DNA from: Streptomyces filipinensis
GTDB lineage: Bacteria > Actinomycetota > Actinomycetes > Streptomycetales > Streptomycetaceae
NCBI RefSeq assembly: GCF_014649495.1
Contig: NZ_BMTD01000007.1
Span: 310,001-374,000, forward strand
DNA: 64,000 bases
Reading direction: 5' to 3'
Below, piece by piece: positions 16,952 to 25,843 of this stretch; position 1 is the first letter of the stretch; each line of letters starts with the position of its first letter. A program made the position numbers and the translations under genes. The notes under the pieces were generated by a model that ran no database searches, was not told where the DNA came from, and saw only the letters and a list, made by a program, of their open reading frames with translations.

Positions 16952-17596
16952 TTATGCCTCCGTGTGCCGCAGTGCGGACTCCAGGAGCGCGCCGGCCGCC
17001 CAGCGCATGACCTCCTTCGCCTCGTCCGTGTCGAGTCCGCACGCGTCGCGGGTCGATATCAGCGCCTCCACCCCGTACACCAGGTTGACCGCCATGGTAA
17101 GCCGACGGTGCTCGGCGGGCGGGAGGACGCCGGCGAGGGGTTCCAGGGCGGTGCGGGTCAGGTCCAGGCGGGTGCGGTTGCGGATGGGGATGTCGTCGGC
17201 CGGCTCGCCCTTCTCGACCTGCTCCCAGCGGTCCATGCTCGCCCGCAGCAACGCCCGCCACATGACCTCGTCACCGAGCTGCACATCCGCGATCCGGGAG
17301 ACGACCGCGTCGAGCCGCTCGGCCGGTTCCTCCGGAAGATCGGCCAGGACGTCCGGCGCCCGCATGAGCGTGCGGGCTTCCAGCAGCAGGTCCGAGGGGC
17401 GGGAGAAGTAGCGGTACGCCGTGGCGGTGGACACCTGGGCGGTCTCCGCGGCCTCCGCGATCGTGACCGTCCGGCCTTCCCGCAGCAGGGCGACCGCGGC
17501 GTCGATGAGCGCGCGCCGGGTGCGCAGCTTCTGGTTCCGGCGACCGTCCCCGTGGCGCTTCGCGCCCTCCGTGCTTCGCGCGCCCCCATGCGTCAT
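16952..17596 (-). CDS. TetR-family transcriptional regulator
   Basis: This 214-residue regulator begins MTHGGARSTEGAKRHGDGRR. The helix-turn-helix TIAEAAETAQVSTATAYRYF follows the usual first helix ALIDAAVALLREG. The C-terminal domain (LDLTRTALEPLAGVLPPAEH and after) is the divergent ligand-binding part. The gene is divergent from a SnoaL-like gene starting 106 bp away, with an inverted repeat between them, so autoregulation and control of that neighbour are likely. ATG 17596 is preferred over 17650 because the latter would place the operator inside the gene. Confidence 0.88.
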   Translation of the reverse strand: MTHGGARSTEGAKRHGDGRRNQKLRTRRALIDAAVALLREGRTVTIAEAAETAQVSTATAYRYFSRPSDLLLEARTLMRAPDVLADLPEEPAERLDAVVSRIADVQLGDEVMWRALLRASMDRWEQVEKGEPADDIPIRNRTRLDLTRTALEPLAGVLPPAEHRRLTMAVNLVYGVEALISTRDACGLDTDEAKEVMRWAAGALLESALRHTEA

Positions 17597-17614
17597 GAGA
17601 ATACCCTCTTGTTG

Positions 17615-17630
17615 TGAGAATTCTTTCTCA
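17615..17630. promoter_or_regulatory. Inverted repeat TGAGAA-TTCT-TTCTCA, likely TetR operator
   Basis: Perfect 6-bp arms in an AT-rich island lie 19 bp before the TetR ATG and 73 bp before the divergent SnoaL-like gene. A further TGAGAAT copy overlaps the TetR start (17596-17602). The site is well placed to act on both promoters. Confidence 0.6.
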
Positions 17631-17702
17631 TTACGGTAGCACTGTCTCACTACGGGGGCCGCGGGCCGTCAGGCGTGCGGCGCGAGAAGAGAGGGGGCCC
17701 TC

Positions 17703-18137
17703 ATGGGCTCCGCCACACCCGAGGAAATGGAAGCTCTCATCCGGCAGCACATGGCCGCCGAGGAGCGCGGCGACCCGGAAGGGTCGGTCGCGATGTACAC
17801 CGACGACATCGAGCACGACGTGGTGGGCGATCCCGGCGGCCCGAAGCACGGGATCCCGGCGGCGCTGGAGTTCTACCGCCGGCTGTGCAAGGAATTCCGC
17901 GCCGAGAAGGAGGAGCGCACCCACACGTACTACGCCGAGGACGCCGTCACCATCGAGAACGTGATGACGGGCACGGTCCCGACCGCCTTCATGGGCCTCC
18001 CGGGCAACGGCCGGCGGATCTCCTTCCGGATCCTGCACGTCTTCGAGTTCCGGGCCGGCCGGATCTCACGGGAGAACGTCTGGCTGGACGGTGCGTCGAT
18101 CGTCGCCCAGTTGACGGAGCCGGCCCGGGCCGGCTGA
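17703..18137 (+). CDS. SnoaL-like/NTF2-fold protein
   Basis: This 144-residue single-domain protein has the cone-shaped NTF2/SnoaL pattern: helix EEMEALIRQHMAAEERGD, then SVAMYTDDIEHDVVGDPGG with the acidic pair often found in the pocket, and the closing strands RRISFRILHVFEFRAGRISR. Members are ketosteroid isomerases, polyketide cyclases or ligand-binding proteins. It stands alone next to its presumed TetR regulator, so it may bind or transform the small molecule that regulator senses. Confidence 0.8.
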   Translation: MGSATPEEMEALIRQHMAAEERGDPEGSVAMYTDDIEHDVVGDPGGPKHGIPAALEFYRRLCKEFRAEKEERTHTYYAEDAVTIENVMTGTVPTAFMGLPGNGRRISFRILHVFEFRAGRISRENVWLDGASIVAQLTEPARAG

Positions 18138-18198
18138 CGCGCGTCGTCTCGCGGAAACCCTGTTCCCTCGCTTCACCTCACAGAGAAAAGGGACAAGA

Positions 18199-18951
18199 GT
18201 GCGCCAGAAGTTACACGTCAGAAAGTGGCTCTCCGCCGCCGTCGGCGCCCTCGCGCTGGCGCTCGCGCCGAGCCTCGCCAGCGCGGTCACCACCGCCCCC
18301 GCCCAGGACGCCCCGCAACGCGCCGGCAGGTATCTGAACCTGCAGCAGTGCCTGTACTACTCGGCGTCGGCGGCCGACCACTTCACCACCTTCGTGCCGA
18401 GCCAGGACAACCGCTTCCTCGCCGGCACGAACGTCTCCGACACCCAGGACAGCGCGCCCACCTGCGGCGGCGGCGACGGAAACTTCGGCCTCATCGCTCT
18501 CCTGTCGGGCGTCAAGCCGCTGGACCTGCGCGGCGGCCGCTATCTGAACCTGCATCAGTGCACCTACTACTCGGCATCCGCCGTCAACTACTTCACGACG
18601 GTGGTACCCAGCAGGGACGGCCGCTTCCTGGCCGGGACCGACATCTCCAGCACGCCCGAAACGAGCGTCAGGTGCGGCAGCGGTGACGGAAACTACGTCA
18701 TCGTCCCGAACCTGTCCTCGGTGAAGGCCCTGGACCTGACCACCGGGGCCTTCCTCAACCTGCACCAGTGCGTGTACTACTCGGCCACGCACACCGACCA
18801 CCTCACGACGGTGCTGGGCGGGGCCGGGCCCTTCTCGACCGGGACGAAGGTCTCCTCGACGGCCCAGACGACCCCGGTCTGCGCCGCCGGCACGCAGGGC
18901 TACGACCTCCTTCCCATCCTGCCGGGCGTCAAGGCACTCCCGCTGACGTGA
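18199..18951 (+). CDS. Secreted protein with three tandem approx. 65-residue repeats
   Basis: This 250-residue protein begins at GTG 18199 behind AAAAGGGA and has a clear Sec signal peptide ending ALAPSLASA. The mature chain is three consecutive repeats with the core G-x-YLNL-(H/Q)QC-x-YYSA, (H/Y)(F/L)TT, F-x-x-GT, S-T and a second Cys, then VK-x-L at the end. Each unit has exactly two Cys, suggesting one disulfide per repeat. The YYSASAADHFTT segment resembles the aromatic HFYT core of the DUF5648-type surface repeats, but the match is weak. It is presumably released or wall-bound; no enzyme motif is visible. Confidence 0.75.
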   Translation: MRQKLHVRKWLSAAVGALALALAPSLASAVTTAPAQDAPQRAGRYLNLQQCLYYSASAADHFTTFVPSQDNRFLAGTNVSDTQDSAPTCGGGDGNFGLIALLSGVKPLDLRGGRYLNLHQCTYYSASAVNYFTTVVPSRDGRFLAGTDISSTPETSVRCGSGDGNYVIVPNLSSVKALDLTTGAFLNLHQCVYYSATHTDHLTTVLGGAGPFSTGTKVSSTAQTTPVCAAGTQGYDLLPILPGVKALPLT

Positions 18952-18996
18952 GGCGCGTCCACTCGGGGCCGAGCAGCTGATCGGACGCACCGGTCC

Positions 18997-19020
18997 GGTC
19001 GCTGATCAGCGGGAGCGACC
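18997..19020. terminator. Hairpin downstream of the secreted repeat protein
   Basis: GGTCGCT (18997-19003) pairs with AGCGACC (19014-19020) around a 10-nt loop. It overlaps a perfect 12-bp palindrome CGCTGATCAGCG. It lies 46 nt past the stop and has no T-run, as is common in Streptomyces. Confidence 0.4.
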
Positions 19021-19494
19021 CCGTTCACCTGCGCGGTGGGCCACCACCGCCCGGACTCCCGGCGGTCGCGGCACGATCACCGTGGCCGCCGGGACCTGCG
19101 GCCTGCCGGCCACCCCGACCGGCTGGAGCCGACCGCCGCCGCGGTCGGCACCGAGTCGCTGGGCCGGGCCCAGGACATGGCCACCCGTCATCTGGTGCGC
19201 TTCGGCGGGTGCGCCGGCTGCGTCCTGGACTTGCGGGTGGACGCGGTGATGCTGCCGGTGCGCGACGAGGTGACCACCGCCAGGCGCTGACGCGCCACCC
19301 GCACACGACCACCCCGAGCCGACGGCGCACCCACGTCCCCACGCACCCCGCGCACCGCCGTCGTCGCCCGCGTACGGGATCCGACGGAGCAGGTCCGCAG
19401 CAGGTCCGCATCGAGTCGCGTCAATCGCTCCTCCGGTGACCGGTCCCTCTGCCAGGATGACCAAGTAGGCGGGTGGGACTGACGGGAGGGCCGA
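19021..19494. other. 474-bp stretch without a convincing gene, possible gene remnant
   Basis: A plus-strand frame 19036-19290 ends in a coding-looking segment (AQDMATRHLVRFGGCAGCVL, then DLRVDAVMLPVRDEV), but its first half is Arg/His-rich frame-shadow sequence and no start or family is evident. It may be the tail of a decayed gene upstream of the conflict-system operon. Nothing else is seen up to the GGGAGGG ribosome site of the next gene. Confidence 0.35.
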
Positions 19495-19893
19495 GTGGAC
19501 GAGCGGTTAGTGGTCGAGGTCGTCGGCGACCGGTCCGCGGACGAGCTTCGGTCGCTGCGTGACTGGCTTGTCGCCGAGGAGGAGCTGCGCGGACGGGTGC
19601 GGCTGGAACTGCCCGAGCCGGAGCCGGGTGCGCTGGGCTCACTCGTGGCGGCACTGACGGTCGCGCTCGGCCCCGGCGGCGTGGCGACGGCCGCCGCGAG
19701 CGTCCTGATCTCCTGGCTGCGCCGCCGTACCGGCGACGTCACCGTCAAGGTGCTCCGGCCGGACGGGACATCGGTGGAGTTCAGCACCACCAACGTCAGC
19801 GGCCTGGACGCGACGGAGGTCCAGCGGATCGCCGCTGAACTGTCCCGTTCCCTCGACCCCGCCGGTGATCGGACTTCCGGTGACGCAGGCTGA
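19495..19893 (+). CDS. EACC1 protein (effector-associated constant component 1)
   Basis: This 132-residue protein starts at GTG 19495 behind GGGAGGG. The features are those of the EACC1 family found beside NTP-dependent conflict effectors in actinobacteria: an N-terminal VVEVVGDRSADELRSLRDWL, the Pro-rich turn LPEPEPGALGSL, a hydrophobic helix GPGGVATAAASVLISWLRRR, and the strands DVTVKVLRPDGTSVEFST. The gene overlaps the giant caspase-STAND gene, so the two are translated together. Family members are thought to sense or recruit, linking the trigger to the effector; no molecular mechanism can be read from this sequence. Confidence 0.82.
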   Translation: MDERLVVEVVGDRSADELRSLRDWLVAEEELRGRVRLELPEPEPGALGSLVAALTVALGPGGVATAAASVLISWLRRRTGDVTVKVLRPDGTSVEFSTTNVSGLDATEVQRIAAELSRSLDPAGDRTSGDAG

Positions 19894-22800
19894 GCCGCCC
19901 GGTGCGCACCCGGTGACCGGGCTCGGTTCGCCCGGATCACGCACCCTGCTCATCGGCACCGGGCGTCACCGCCCCGGTTCCCGACTGCCGGACGTGCCCG
20001 CCGTGTCGGCCACCCTCCACGAGCTCGGCCGGACCCTGGTCGACACCTGCGGGCTGCGGCCGGAGAACCTTCTCCCGCCGGTCCTCGACCCGAGGGACCC
20101 GATCGAGTTCGGCAACGCCGTCGTCGCGGCCGCCAGACAGGCCGAGGACGTCCTGCTGCTCTACTACGTCGGCCATGGACTGGTCAGCCCCGGCAACGAG
20201 CTGTACCTGGCCACGGCCGCGACGGACGACCTGGCCGAGGGCCTGGCCTTCAAGGCGCTGCCCTACCAGGCCGTCCGCGACGCGTTCAGCAACTGCCGGG
20301 CACGCTCCATCGTCGTGGTCCTGGACTGCTGCTTCGCCGGGCGCGCCCACGGCTCCTTCGGTACGGCCGCGACCGACGCGTTCGCGCTGGCCTCCCTCAG
20401 CGGCACCTATGTGCTGGCATCCGCCTCGCGGGACGAACAGGCCCTGGCCCTGCCGGACGAGCCGTACACGGCCTTCACCGGAGAGCTGCTGCGGTTTCTG
20501 CGCGAGGGCGACCCGGGCGGCCCGCCGGGCCTCACCCTTGAGGGCGCCTACCGGCATCTGCGCCGCGTCCTGCCCCTCCGGCAGCTGCCCGCACCGGAAC
20601 GGCACCTCAGCGGCCGGGCCGGCGACCTGGTGCTGGCCGTCAACCCGGCCGCCGCACCCCGGCACACACCGCCGCCCTCCGAAGTGCCGCCAGGGCGACC
20701 GGACGAACAGGTCTGCCCGTACCCGGGCCTCGATCCGTTCACCGCCGACGACGCGAGGTTCTTCTTCGGCCGGGCCCAGGTCACCGCCGAACTGCTCACG
20801 AGCCTGGCCGACTGGTCGCAGGGCGACGGCCCGGTCGCCCTGGTGGGACTGTCCGGCGCCGGGAAGTCCTCACTGCTGCGCGCCGGCCTGCTGCCCGCCG
20901 TCAAGCGCGGCGAACTCCCGCTGCCCGGGGCCGGCACCTGGCCCCAGTTCATCCTCACCCCCGGCGAACATCCGCTGCACGGCCTGGCCGGCCGGCTGGC
21001 CGGCCCGACGGGCCACACCAAGGCCGAGCTGATCGCGGAACTGCGCGCGGACCCGGCCCGCTCGGCCGGCCTGATACGTCGCGCCCTGCACCGGCGGCAC
21101 GGCGGCCGGGACGTACCGGGCGGCCGACTGCTGCTCGTGGTGGACCAGTTCGAGGAAGTGTTCACCGCCTGTCAGGACCAGCAGGAGCGCCGGAGCTTCA
21201 TCAGCGCGATCTGCGCGGCCGCGACGAGCGACGACGCCGGCGCCGATGCACCGGCCCTGGTCGTGCTCGGCATCCGCGCGGACTTCTACGCCTCCTGTCT
21301 GGCCCACCCCGAGCTGGTCGACGTGCTCAAGCACCGCCAGTTCCCCATCGAGCCCATGACGCCGGAACAGCTGCGCGAGGCGATCGAGAAACCCGCCGAA
21401 GTGGCCGGGCTGGAGCTCGAAACGGGGCTGGCCGACACACTGCTGCGTGATCTGCGGGCCGACCGCGAGTTCGCCGGCGGCACCCTGCCGCTGCTGGCCT
21501 ACGCGCTGTGGCTGACCTGGGGCTGCCGCGAGGGCAGCACCCTGACGCTCGCCGGGTACGGCGCGACCGGCGGTATCTGGGACGCGATCACCCAACAGGC
21601 CGACCTCACCTACGACGCCTTGACCCCGGACGCCCGGCGAGCCGCCAAGCTGATGCTGCTGCGCATGGTCCGGATCAGCGAGAGCACCGAGGACACCCGT
21701 CGACGGCTCGATCTCACCGACCTGCTCGGCCAGCGCCCGCCGGACGAGGCGGCCGCCATCGCCGCCGCCCGCGACGCGCTCGCCGGTGCGCGCCTGATCA
21801 CCGTTGACGGCGACAGCGCCCAGATCGCCCACGAGGCGCTGCTGCGCGCCTGGGACCGGCTGCGCGGCTGGATCGACACCAGCCGCGCCGGCCTCCTGGT
21901 CCAGCAGAGGCTGCTGGACGCGGCCGAGTCCTGGGCGAGAGACGGACGCGACCCGAGCGGTCTCTACCGTGGCAGCCAACTGGAGCTGGCACGAGGCCAG
22001 TTCGGCGACACCGGCGATCCCGACGGCCAACTCGGCGAGCTCGCCGCCGAGTTCTTCGCCGCCAGCGTACGAGCCGACCGTCGGCGCCGCCGGATACGGA
22101 CGGGAACGGTCGTCACACTGACCCTGCTGCTGGTGGCGTCACTGCTCGCGACCGGCTTCGCCGTACAGGGCCGTAGAGAAGCCCAGCGGCAACAACGTTC
22201 GGCCGTCGCGGAGGCCTTGGTGCGCGACGCGGACTCCGCCCGGTCCAACGATCCCAGGCTGGCTCTGCAGCTCGGTATCGCGGCCGACCGACTGGACCAC
22301 ACCCCCGCGACCACCGCGAACCTCCTCAGCAGTCTGTTCACGCCCTACGCCAGAACCCTCACGGGACACTCCGCCGCCGTGGTCGGTGCCGCGTTCGCGC
22401 CCGGCGGCCGGACACTGGCCACCGCGAGCGAGGACGGCACCGTCATCCTGTGGGACACCAGCGTCCCGCAGCACGCCAAGGAGCTCGGCCGGCCACTGCG
22501 AGGGCCCGACTACGGCGTGTTCACCGTGGCCTTCAGTCCCGACGGGCGTGTCCTCGCGGCGGGCGGCGGCGACCGGACCGGGCACGCCGTACAGCTGTGG
22601 GACGTCAGTTCGCCCGGGCGGCCGCGCCGGCTCGGCGAGCCGCTGACCGGGCCGGGCAACGTCCACACCCTCGACTTCACACCGGACGGGCGCACGCTGG
22701 CGGCCGGTGCGGCGGACGGCAAGGTCTGGCTGTGGGACACCGGCGACCCGGGACACATCCATCCGGTAGGACCGCCCCTGACGGCCCAGAACTCCGACGT

Positions 22801-24367
22801 GGCGTCCATGGCGGTCCGGCCCGACGGGCACGTGCTCGTCACCGGCAGCCTCGACAACACCGCAACCCTGTGGGACATCACCGATCGCGCTCACCCCCGG
22901 CGGCTGAAGAACCCGGTCAGCCACGCGGGAGGGGTGAGCGCTCTCGGCTTCACCCCCGACGGCCGTACGCTCGTCGTCGGCGGCGGAGACGGAAAGGTCG
23001 ACCTGTGGAACGCCGGCGATCCGAGCCGTCCCGCGTGGGTGGGGCAGATCCCCGCCGGGGACGCCCCGGTGAAGGCACTGCTGGTCTTCCGGCACCAGAT
23101 CGACGTGGCACTGGCCGACCACTACACGACCGTGTGGGAGATCTCGAAACCCGCCGCTCCCCGTATGACCGCCAGTTCCATCACCGGGGCCTCCAACTGG
23201 ACCGGCGCCGTGGCGTTCGCCCCGCACGGCACCCTGCTCGCCACCGGGAGCGCCGACAACACGGTGATCCTGTGGCAGAGCGAAGCCGACAACGGAAGCG
23301 TTCCGCTCCTCTCCCGCGTCGGGGGCGATCCCAGTGGTGTGCAGACCATGGCGCTGCGCCCGGACGGCCGTGCGGCGGCCACCGGCGCCGGCAACGGCAA
23401 GGTGACCCTCTGGGACCTGGCCGACCCGCGGCATCCCAGTGGTGTCACGCCCAAGACCGATCGTCATGCGGGCAGGGTGTTCGGGACGGCCTTCAGCCCC
23501 GACGGCCGGATCCTGGCCAGCGGCAGCCTGGACCGTACCGTGATCCTCTGGGACGCCGGCGACCTCCACCACCTCCGCAAGATAGGACAGTTCCGCGCCG
23601 ACGACGGCGGAGTCGACGCGCTGGCCTTCAGTCCCGTCGGCCATACCCTCGCCACCGCGGGCGGGGACGCCGCGATCACGCTCTGGGACACGTCGGACCC
23701 CTCGCGTCCCCGGCCGATCGGCCGGCCCCTGACGGGCCACCGCTCAGGCGTGGACGCGGTCGCCTTCAGCCCCGACGGTCACACGCTGGCGACCGGAAGC
23801 TGGGACGGTACGGCCAGACTGTGGAACATCGACGACCTGGAACGGCCCCACCCCCTGGGCGCGCCCCTCGCCGGCCACACCAACTGGGTCTCCTCCGTGG
23901 CCTTCAGCCCCGACGGTCACACCCTGGCGACCGGCAGCCTGGACTCCAGCGTCATCCTGTGGGACACGACCGACCGGGCCCACCCCCACCATCTCGGCCC
24001 GCCCCTCGTGCGGCACAGCAGCTGGGTCCTGGGACTGGCCTTCGGCCCTGACGGACACACGCTGGTGTCCGGCAGTGCCGACCGGACGTCGATCCTCTGG
24101 GACGTCACCGACCCCCTCCACCCGTACGACCTCGGCGTGGTCGGCAGCCACCACACCGACTCGGTCACGTCCGTGGCGATCAGCGCCGACAACAAGACGT
24201 TGCTGACCGCTTCCGCGGACGGCACCGTCAACCTGAACAGCCTGGCGAAGCTCAACGACGCGCGCACCCACGCCCGCGACCTCGCCTGCTCCCGGGCCGG
24301 TGGGGGGCTGCTCGCCGGCCAATGGGCGCGCTACATCCGCGATCTGAAGTACCAGCAGACCTGCTGA
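19865..24367 (+). CDS. Caspase-like peptidase / STAND NTPase / WD40 protein (predicted conflict effector)
   Basis: This protein of about 1500 residues has: a caspase-family domain (about 20-260) with catalytic-type His104 in YYVGHG and Cys156 in DCCFAG; an nSTAND-type NTPase (about 285-720) opening with CPYPGLDPFTADDARFFFGR, Walker A GLSGAGKS (328-335) and Walker B LLLVVDQFEE (Asp427); a membrane helix near 745-768 (VVTLTLLLVASLLATGFAVQ); and 14 WD40 blades (about 832-1460), enough for two seven-bladed propellers. Blades end in the usual LWD. The expected logic is that the propeller senses, NTP binding oligomerises, and the caspase cleaves targets. The start overlaps EACC1; GTG 19880 is an alternative that removes five residues. 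Confidence 0.88.
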   Translation: MIGLPVTQAEPPGAHPVTGLGSPGSRTLLIGTGRHRPGSRLPDVPAVSATLHELGRTLVDTCGLRPENLLPPVLDPRDPIEFGNAVVAAARQAEDVLLLYYVGHGLVSPGNELYLATAATDDLAEGLAFKALPYQAVRDAFSNCRARSIVVVLDCCFAGRAHGSFGTAATDAFALASLSGTYVLASASRDEQALALPDEPYTAFTGELLRFLREGDPGGPPGLTLEGAYRHLRRVLPLRQLPAPERHLSGRAGDLVLAVNPAAAPRHTPPPSEVPPGRPDEQVCPYPGLDPFTADDARFFFGRAQVTAELLTSLADWSQGDGPVALVGLSGAGKSSLLRAGLLPAVKRGELPLPGAGTWPQFILTPGEHPLHGLAGRLAGPTGHTKAELIAELRADPARSAGLIRRALHRRHGGRDVPGGRLLLVVDQFEEVFTACQDQQERRSFISAICAAATSDDAGADAPALVVLGIRADFYASCLAHPELVDVLKHRQFPIEPMTPEQLREAIEKPAEVAGLELETGLADTLLRDLRADREFAGGTLPLLAYALWLTWGCREGSTLTLAGYGATGGIWDAITQQADLTYDALTPDARRAAKLMLLRMVRISESTEDTRRRLDLTDLLGQRPPDEAAAIAAARDALAGARLITVDGDSAQIAHEALLRAWDRLRGWIDTSRAGLLVQQRLLDAAESWARDGRDPSGLYRGSQLELARGQFGDTGDPDGQLGELAAEFFAASVRADRRRRRIRTGTVVTLTLLLVASLLATGFAVQGRREAQRQQRSAVAEALVRDADSARSNDPRLALQLGIAADRLDHTPATTANLLSSLFTPYARTLTGHSAAVVGAAFAPGGRTLATASEDGTVILWDTSVPQHAKELGRPLRGPDYGVFTVAFSPDGRVLAAGGGDRTGHAVQLWDVSSPGRPRRLGEPLTGPGNVHTLDFTPDGRTLAAGAADGKVWLWDTGDPGHIHPVGPPLTAQNSDVASMAVRPDGHVLVTGSLDNTATLWDITDRAHPRRLKNPVSHAGGVSALGFTPDGRTLVVGGGDGKVDLWNAGDPSRPAWVGQIPAGDAPVKALLVFRHQIDVALADHYTTVWEISKPAAPRMTASSITGASNWTGAVAFAPHGTLLATGSADNTVILWQSEADNGSVPLLSRVGGDPSGVQTMALRPDGRAAATGAGNGKVTLWDLADPRHPSGVTPKTDRHAGRVFGTAFSPDGRILASGSLDRTVILWDAGDLHHLRKIGQFRADDGGVDALAFSPVGHTLATAGGDAAITLWDTSDPSRPRPIGRPLTGHRSGVDAVAFSPDGHTLATGSWDGTARLWNIDDLERPHPLGAPLAGHTNWVSSVAFSPDGHTLATGSLDSSVILWDTTDRAHPHHLGPPLVRHSSWVLGLAFGPDGHTLVSGSADRTSILWDVTDPLHPYDLGVVGSHHTDSVTSVAISADNKTLLTASADGTVNLNSLAKLNDARTHARDLACSRAGGGLLAGQWARYIRDLKYQQTC

Positions 24368-24389
24368 CGGCTTCGCGGAAGGGGCCGGG

Positions 24390-24410
24390 GCGGCCGGCGT
24401 CCGCGGCCGC
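24390..24410. terminator. GC-rich hairpin between convergent genes
   Basis: GCGGCCG (24390-24396) pairs with CGGCCGC (24404-24410) around GCGTCCG. It lies between the stop of the conflict effector and the stop of the convergent membrane-protein gene, so it could serve both directions. Confidence 0.45.
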
Positions 24411-24854
24411 TCAGCCGGAAACCGGCGATGTCGGGGAGCGGGTCGCGGACGGCCGGCCTGTGCGCGGGCCGGGCGGCCTGCGGCGGAAGACCTCGGCCAG
24501 CGTGGTGTTGACGACCACGACGACCGCCATGGCCACGGCGGCGACGGGATGCCGGACGCCGTACAGGGCCGCCACCCCACCGCCCAGCACCACCGTCTTG
24601 ACGGCGAGCACAAGAGGCAGCCACGGCCGCAGCCGGGCCTTCGGGGCCGCGAACAACCACCACAGCACGATCGCCAGCAGGGGGGTGCCGACGCCGAGCA
24701 GGACGCGCAGGGCAGCGTCTTCGCCCACCGCGAATCCCCACCAGCCCAGACACGCCAGGGCGGCGAGTTCGAGCAGGAACGCCAGGAGTTCGTTGAGGAC
24801 GTACCAAGGCCGCTCGTCGATCAACACCACTCTGGCAGCAGAGTCCTTTGGCAT
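24411..24854 (-). CDS. YrdB-like (DUF2568) integral membrane protein
   Basis: This 147-residue protein starts at ATG 24854. It has four hydrophobic segments; the first, WYVLNELLAFLLELAALACL, with LGWWGF after it, is characteristic of the YrdB/DUF2568 family. The second includes LLGVGTPLLAIVLWWLFAAP and the last VAMAVVVVVNTTLAEVF. The C-terminus is a short Arg/Pro-rich cytosolic tail. The function of the family is unknown. It converges on the conflict effector gene and has a 20-bp palindrome about 55 bp upstream. Confidence 0.75.
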   Translation of the reverse strand: MPKDSAARVVLIDERPWYVLNELLAFLLELAALACLGWWGFAVGEDAALRVLLGVGTPLLAIVLWWLFAAPKARLRPWLPLVLAVKTVVLGGGVAALYGVRHPVAAVAMAVVVVVNTTLAEVFRRRPPGPRTGRPSATRSPTSPVSG

Positions 24855-24909
24855 GGAGTCCTCTCGGCGCGGCGGGACCCCCAGCATGGCAGGGCGGCGA
24901 CGAGCGGGG

Positions 24910-24929
24910 GGCGGTTCCGCGGAACCGCC
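24910..24929. promoter_or_regulatory. Perfect 20-bp palindrome upstream of the YrdB-like gene
   Basis: GGCGGTTCCG followed by its exact complement CGGAACCGCC forms an uninterrupted 20-bp dyad in the intergenic space between two divergent small genes. It may be an operator. As RNA it would have no loop, so a terminator role is less likely. Confidence 0.5.
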
Positions 24930-25047
24930 GACGACGACGGCCAGGCCCGCCTGGCCGCCCTGGCCCTGGCCGAGCGAGCACCGGGATCACCCGATGGAAC
25001 GAGAAGACCGGCGTGACATGGGCCCATCCGACCTCGTTGACCAGGCT

Positions 25048-25335
25048 ATGAAGAAGATCAGTGCGCTCGCCGCGCTCACCGTGGCCGGTTTCGCCGTCGT
25101 CACCCCGGCCCACGCCGCGGACGACGGTGACGGCAGTCACCCCAACCACGGCCGGATCAATGTCGCCGGCCGGCCGTTCACCGCCGCCAACCTCTGCAAG
25201 CAGGCACTCGGACTCGTTCCCCTGGCCGCGCCGTGGACCGACGCGTCGGTGGACGACGCCTGCAACAACCGCGAGCACACCGAACGCATCCGCAACTGGT
25301 CCGACGGGTCCCGTTCCCTGACCGAGCGGCAGTGA
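25048..25335 (+). CDS. Small secreted protein with Sec signal peptide
   Basis: This 95-residue protein starts MKKISALAALTVAGFAVVTP and has a signal peptidase site after HA in AHAADDG. The mature part, about 70 residues, is polar, with INVAGRPFTAANLCKQALGL and two Cys (LCKQ and DACNN) that could pair. It resembles neither chaplins nor lantibiotic precursors closely enough to name. The ribosome site is weak (CCAGG), and the gene stands alone. Confidence 0.6.
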   Translation: MKKISALAALTVAGFAVVTPAHAADDGDGSHPNHGRINVAGRPFTAANLCKQALGLVPLAAPWTDASVDDACNNREHTERIRNWSDGSRSLTERQ

Positions 25336-25687
25336 ACCCACGCTGTCCCACAGCGACTCGGCCAGGGGTGGCGGGACGTGGACGCCCACCAACCGGTGCA
25401 CCTTCGCGGCGCCGCCGTCGGAGGGCAGGTCCCACTGGGGCGTCAGCCCGCCGCCCCGCGTACGGAGAGCGTCCGGGCCTACGTGGACGCCAAACCGCTG
25501 CGCTCCGCGGCCCCGCGTCGTGATGGCGGGCCACAGCATGGACCACGGCCGCACCCTTCAGGGGCCACCGGGGCTCGGGCGCGTCCGCCGGCGGGCCGAC
25601 GGGGCTGTGCGCGCCGCCGTGCCGCCGGTGGCTCCTCGGACGCGAACCGGGAGGTTCCGCCCCGGCGGCCGGGAGAGTGCTTGAGGG
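25336..25687. other. 352-bp intergenic stretch, nothing recognised
   Basis: Open frames here are Arg/Pro-rich shadows with no start context. I see no RNA gene, operator or strong hairpin. Confidence 0.5.
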
Positions 25688-25843
25688 CTACCAGTAGTGC
25701 CGCCGGCCGGCGACCGCGTGCCCCATGGAGCCCAGGATCCAGAAGACCGCGCCGATGATCACGAGGATGATCCCGATGGTCCACAGGATCGACAGACCTG
25801 TGACGAAACCGACGATGAGCAGGATGATACCGAGGGCGATCAT
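25688..25843 (-). CDS. DUF6131-like 51-residue membrane protein
   Basis: A very short gene begins ATG 25843 behind GGAGG. It encodes MIALGIILLIVGFVTGLSIL, then a second hydrophobic stretch (WTIGIILVIIGAVFWILG) and a polar end GRRHYW. Two membrane helices make up nearly the whole protein, matching the DUF6131 family of small Streptomyces membrane proteins of unknown role. It is clearly coding: hydrophobic codons are consistent, and the start, ribosome site and stop are all in order. Confidence 0.75.
   Translation of the reverse strand: MIALGIILLIVGFVTGLSILWTIGIILVIIGAVFWILGSMGHAVAGRRHYW

Noticed and set aside
19036..19290. An 84-codon frame upstream of the EACC1 gene
   Set aside because: Only its second half looks coding and no family or ribosome site was found; described as a possible remnant rather than a gene.
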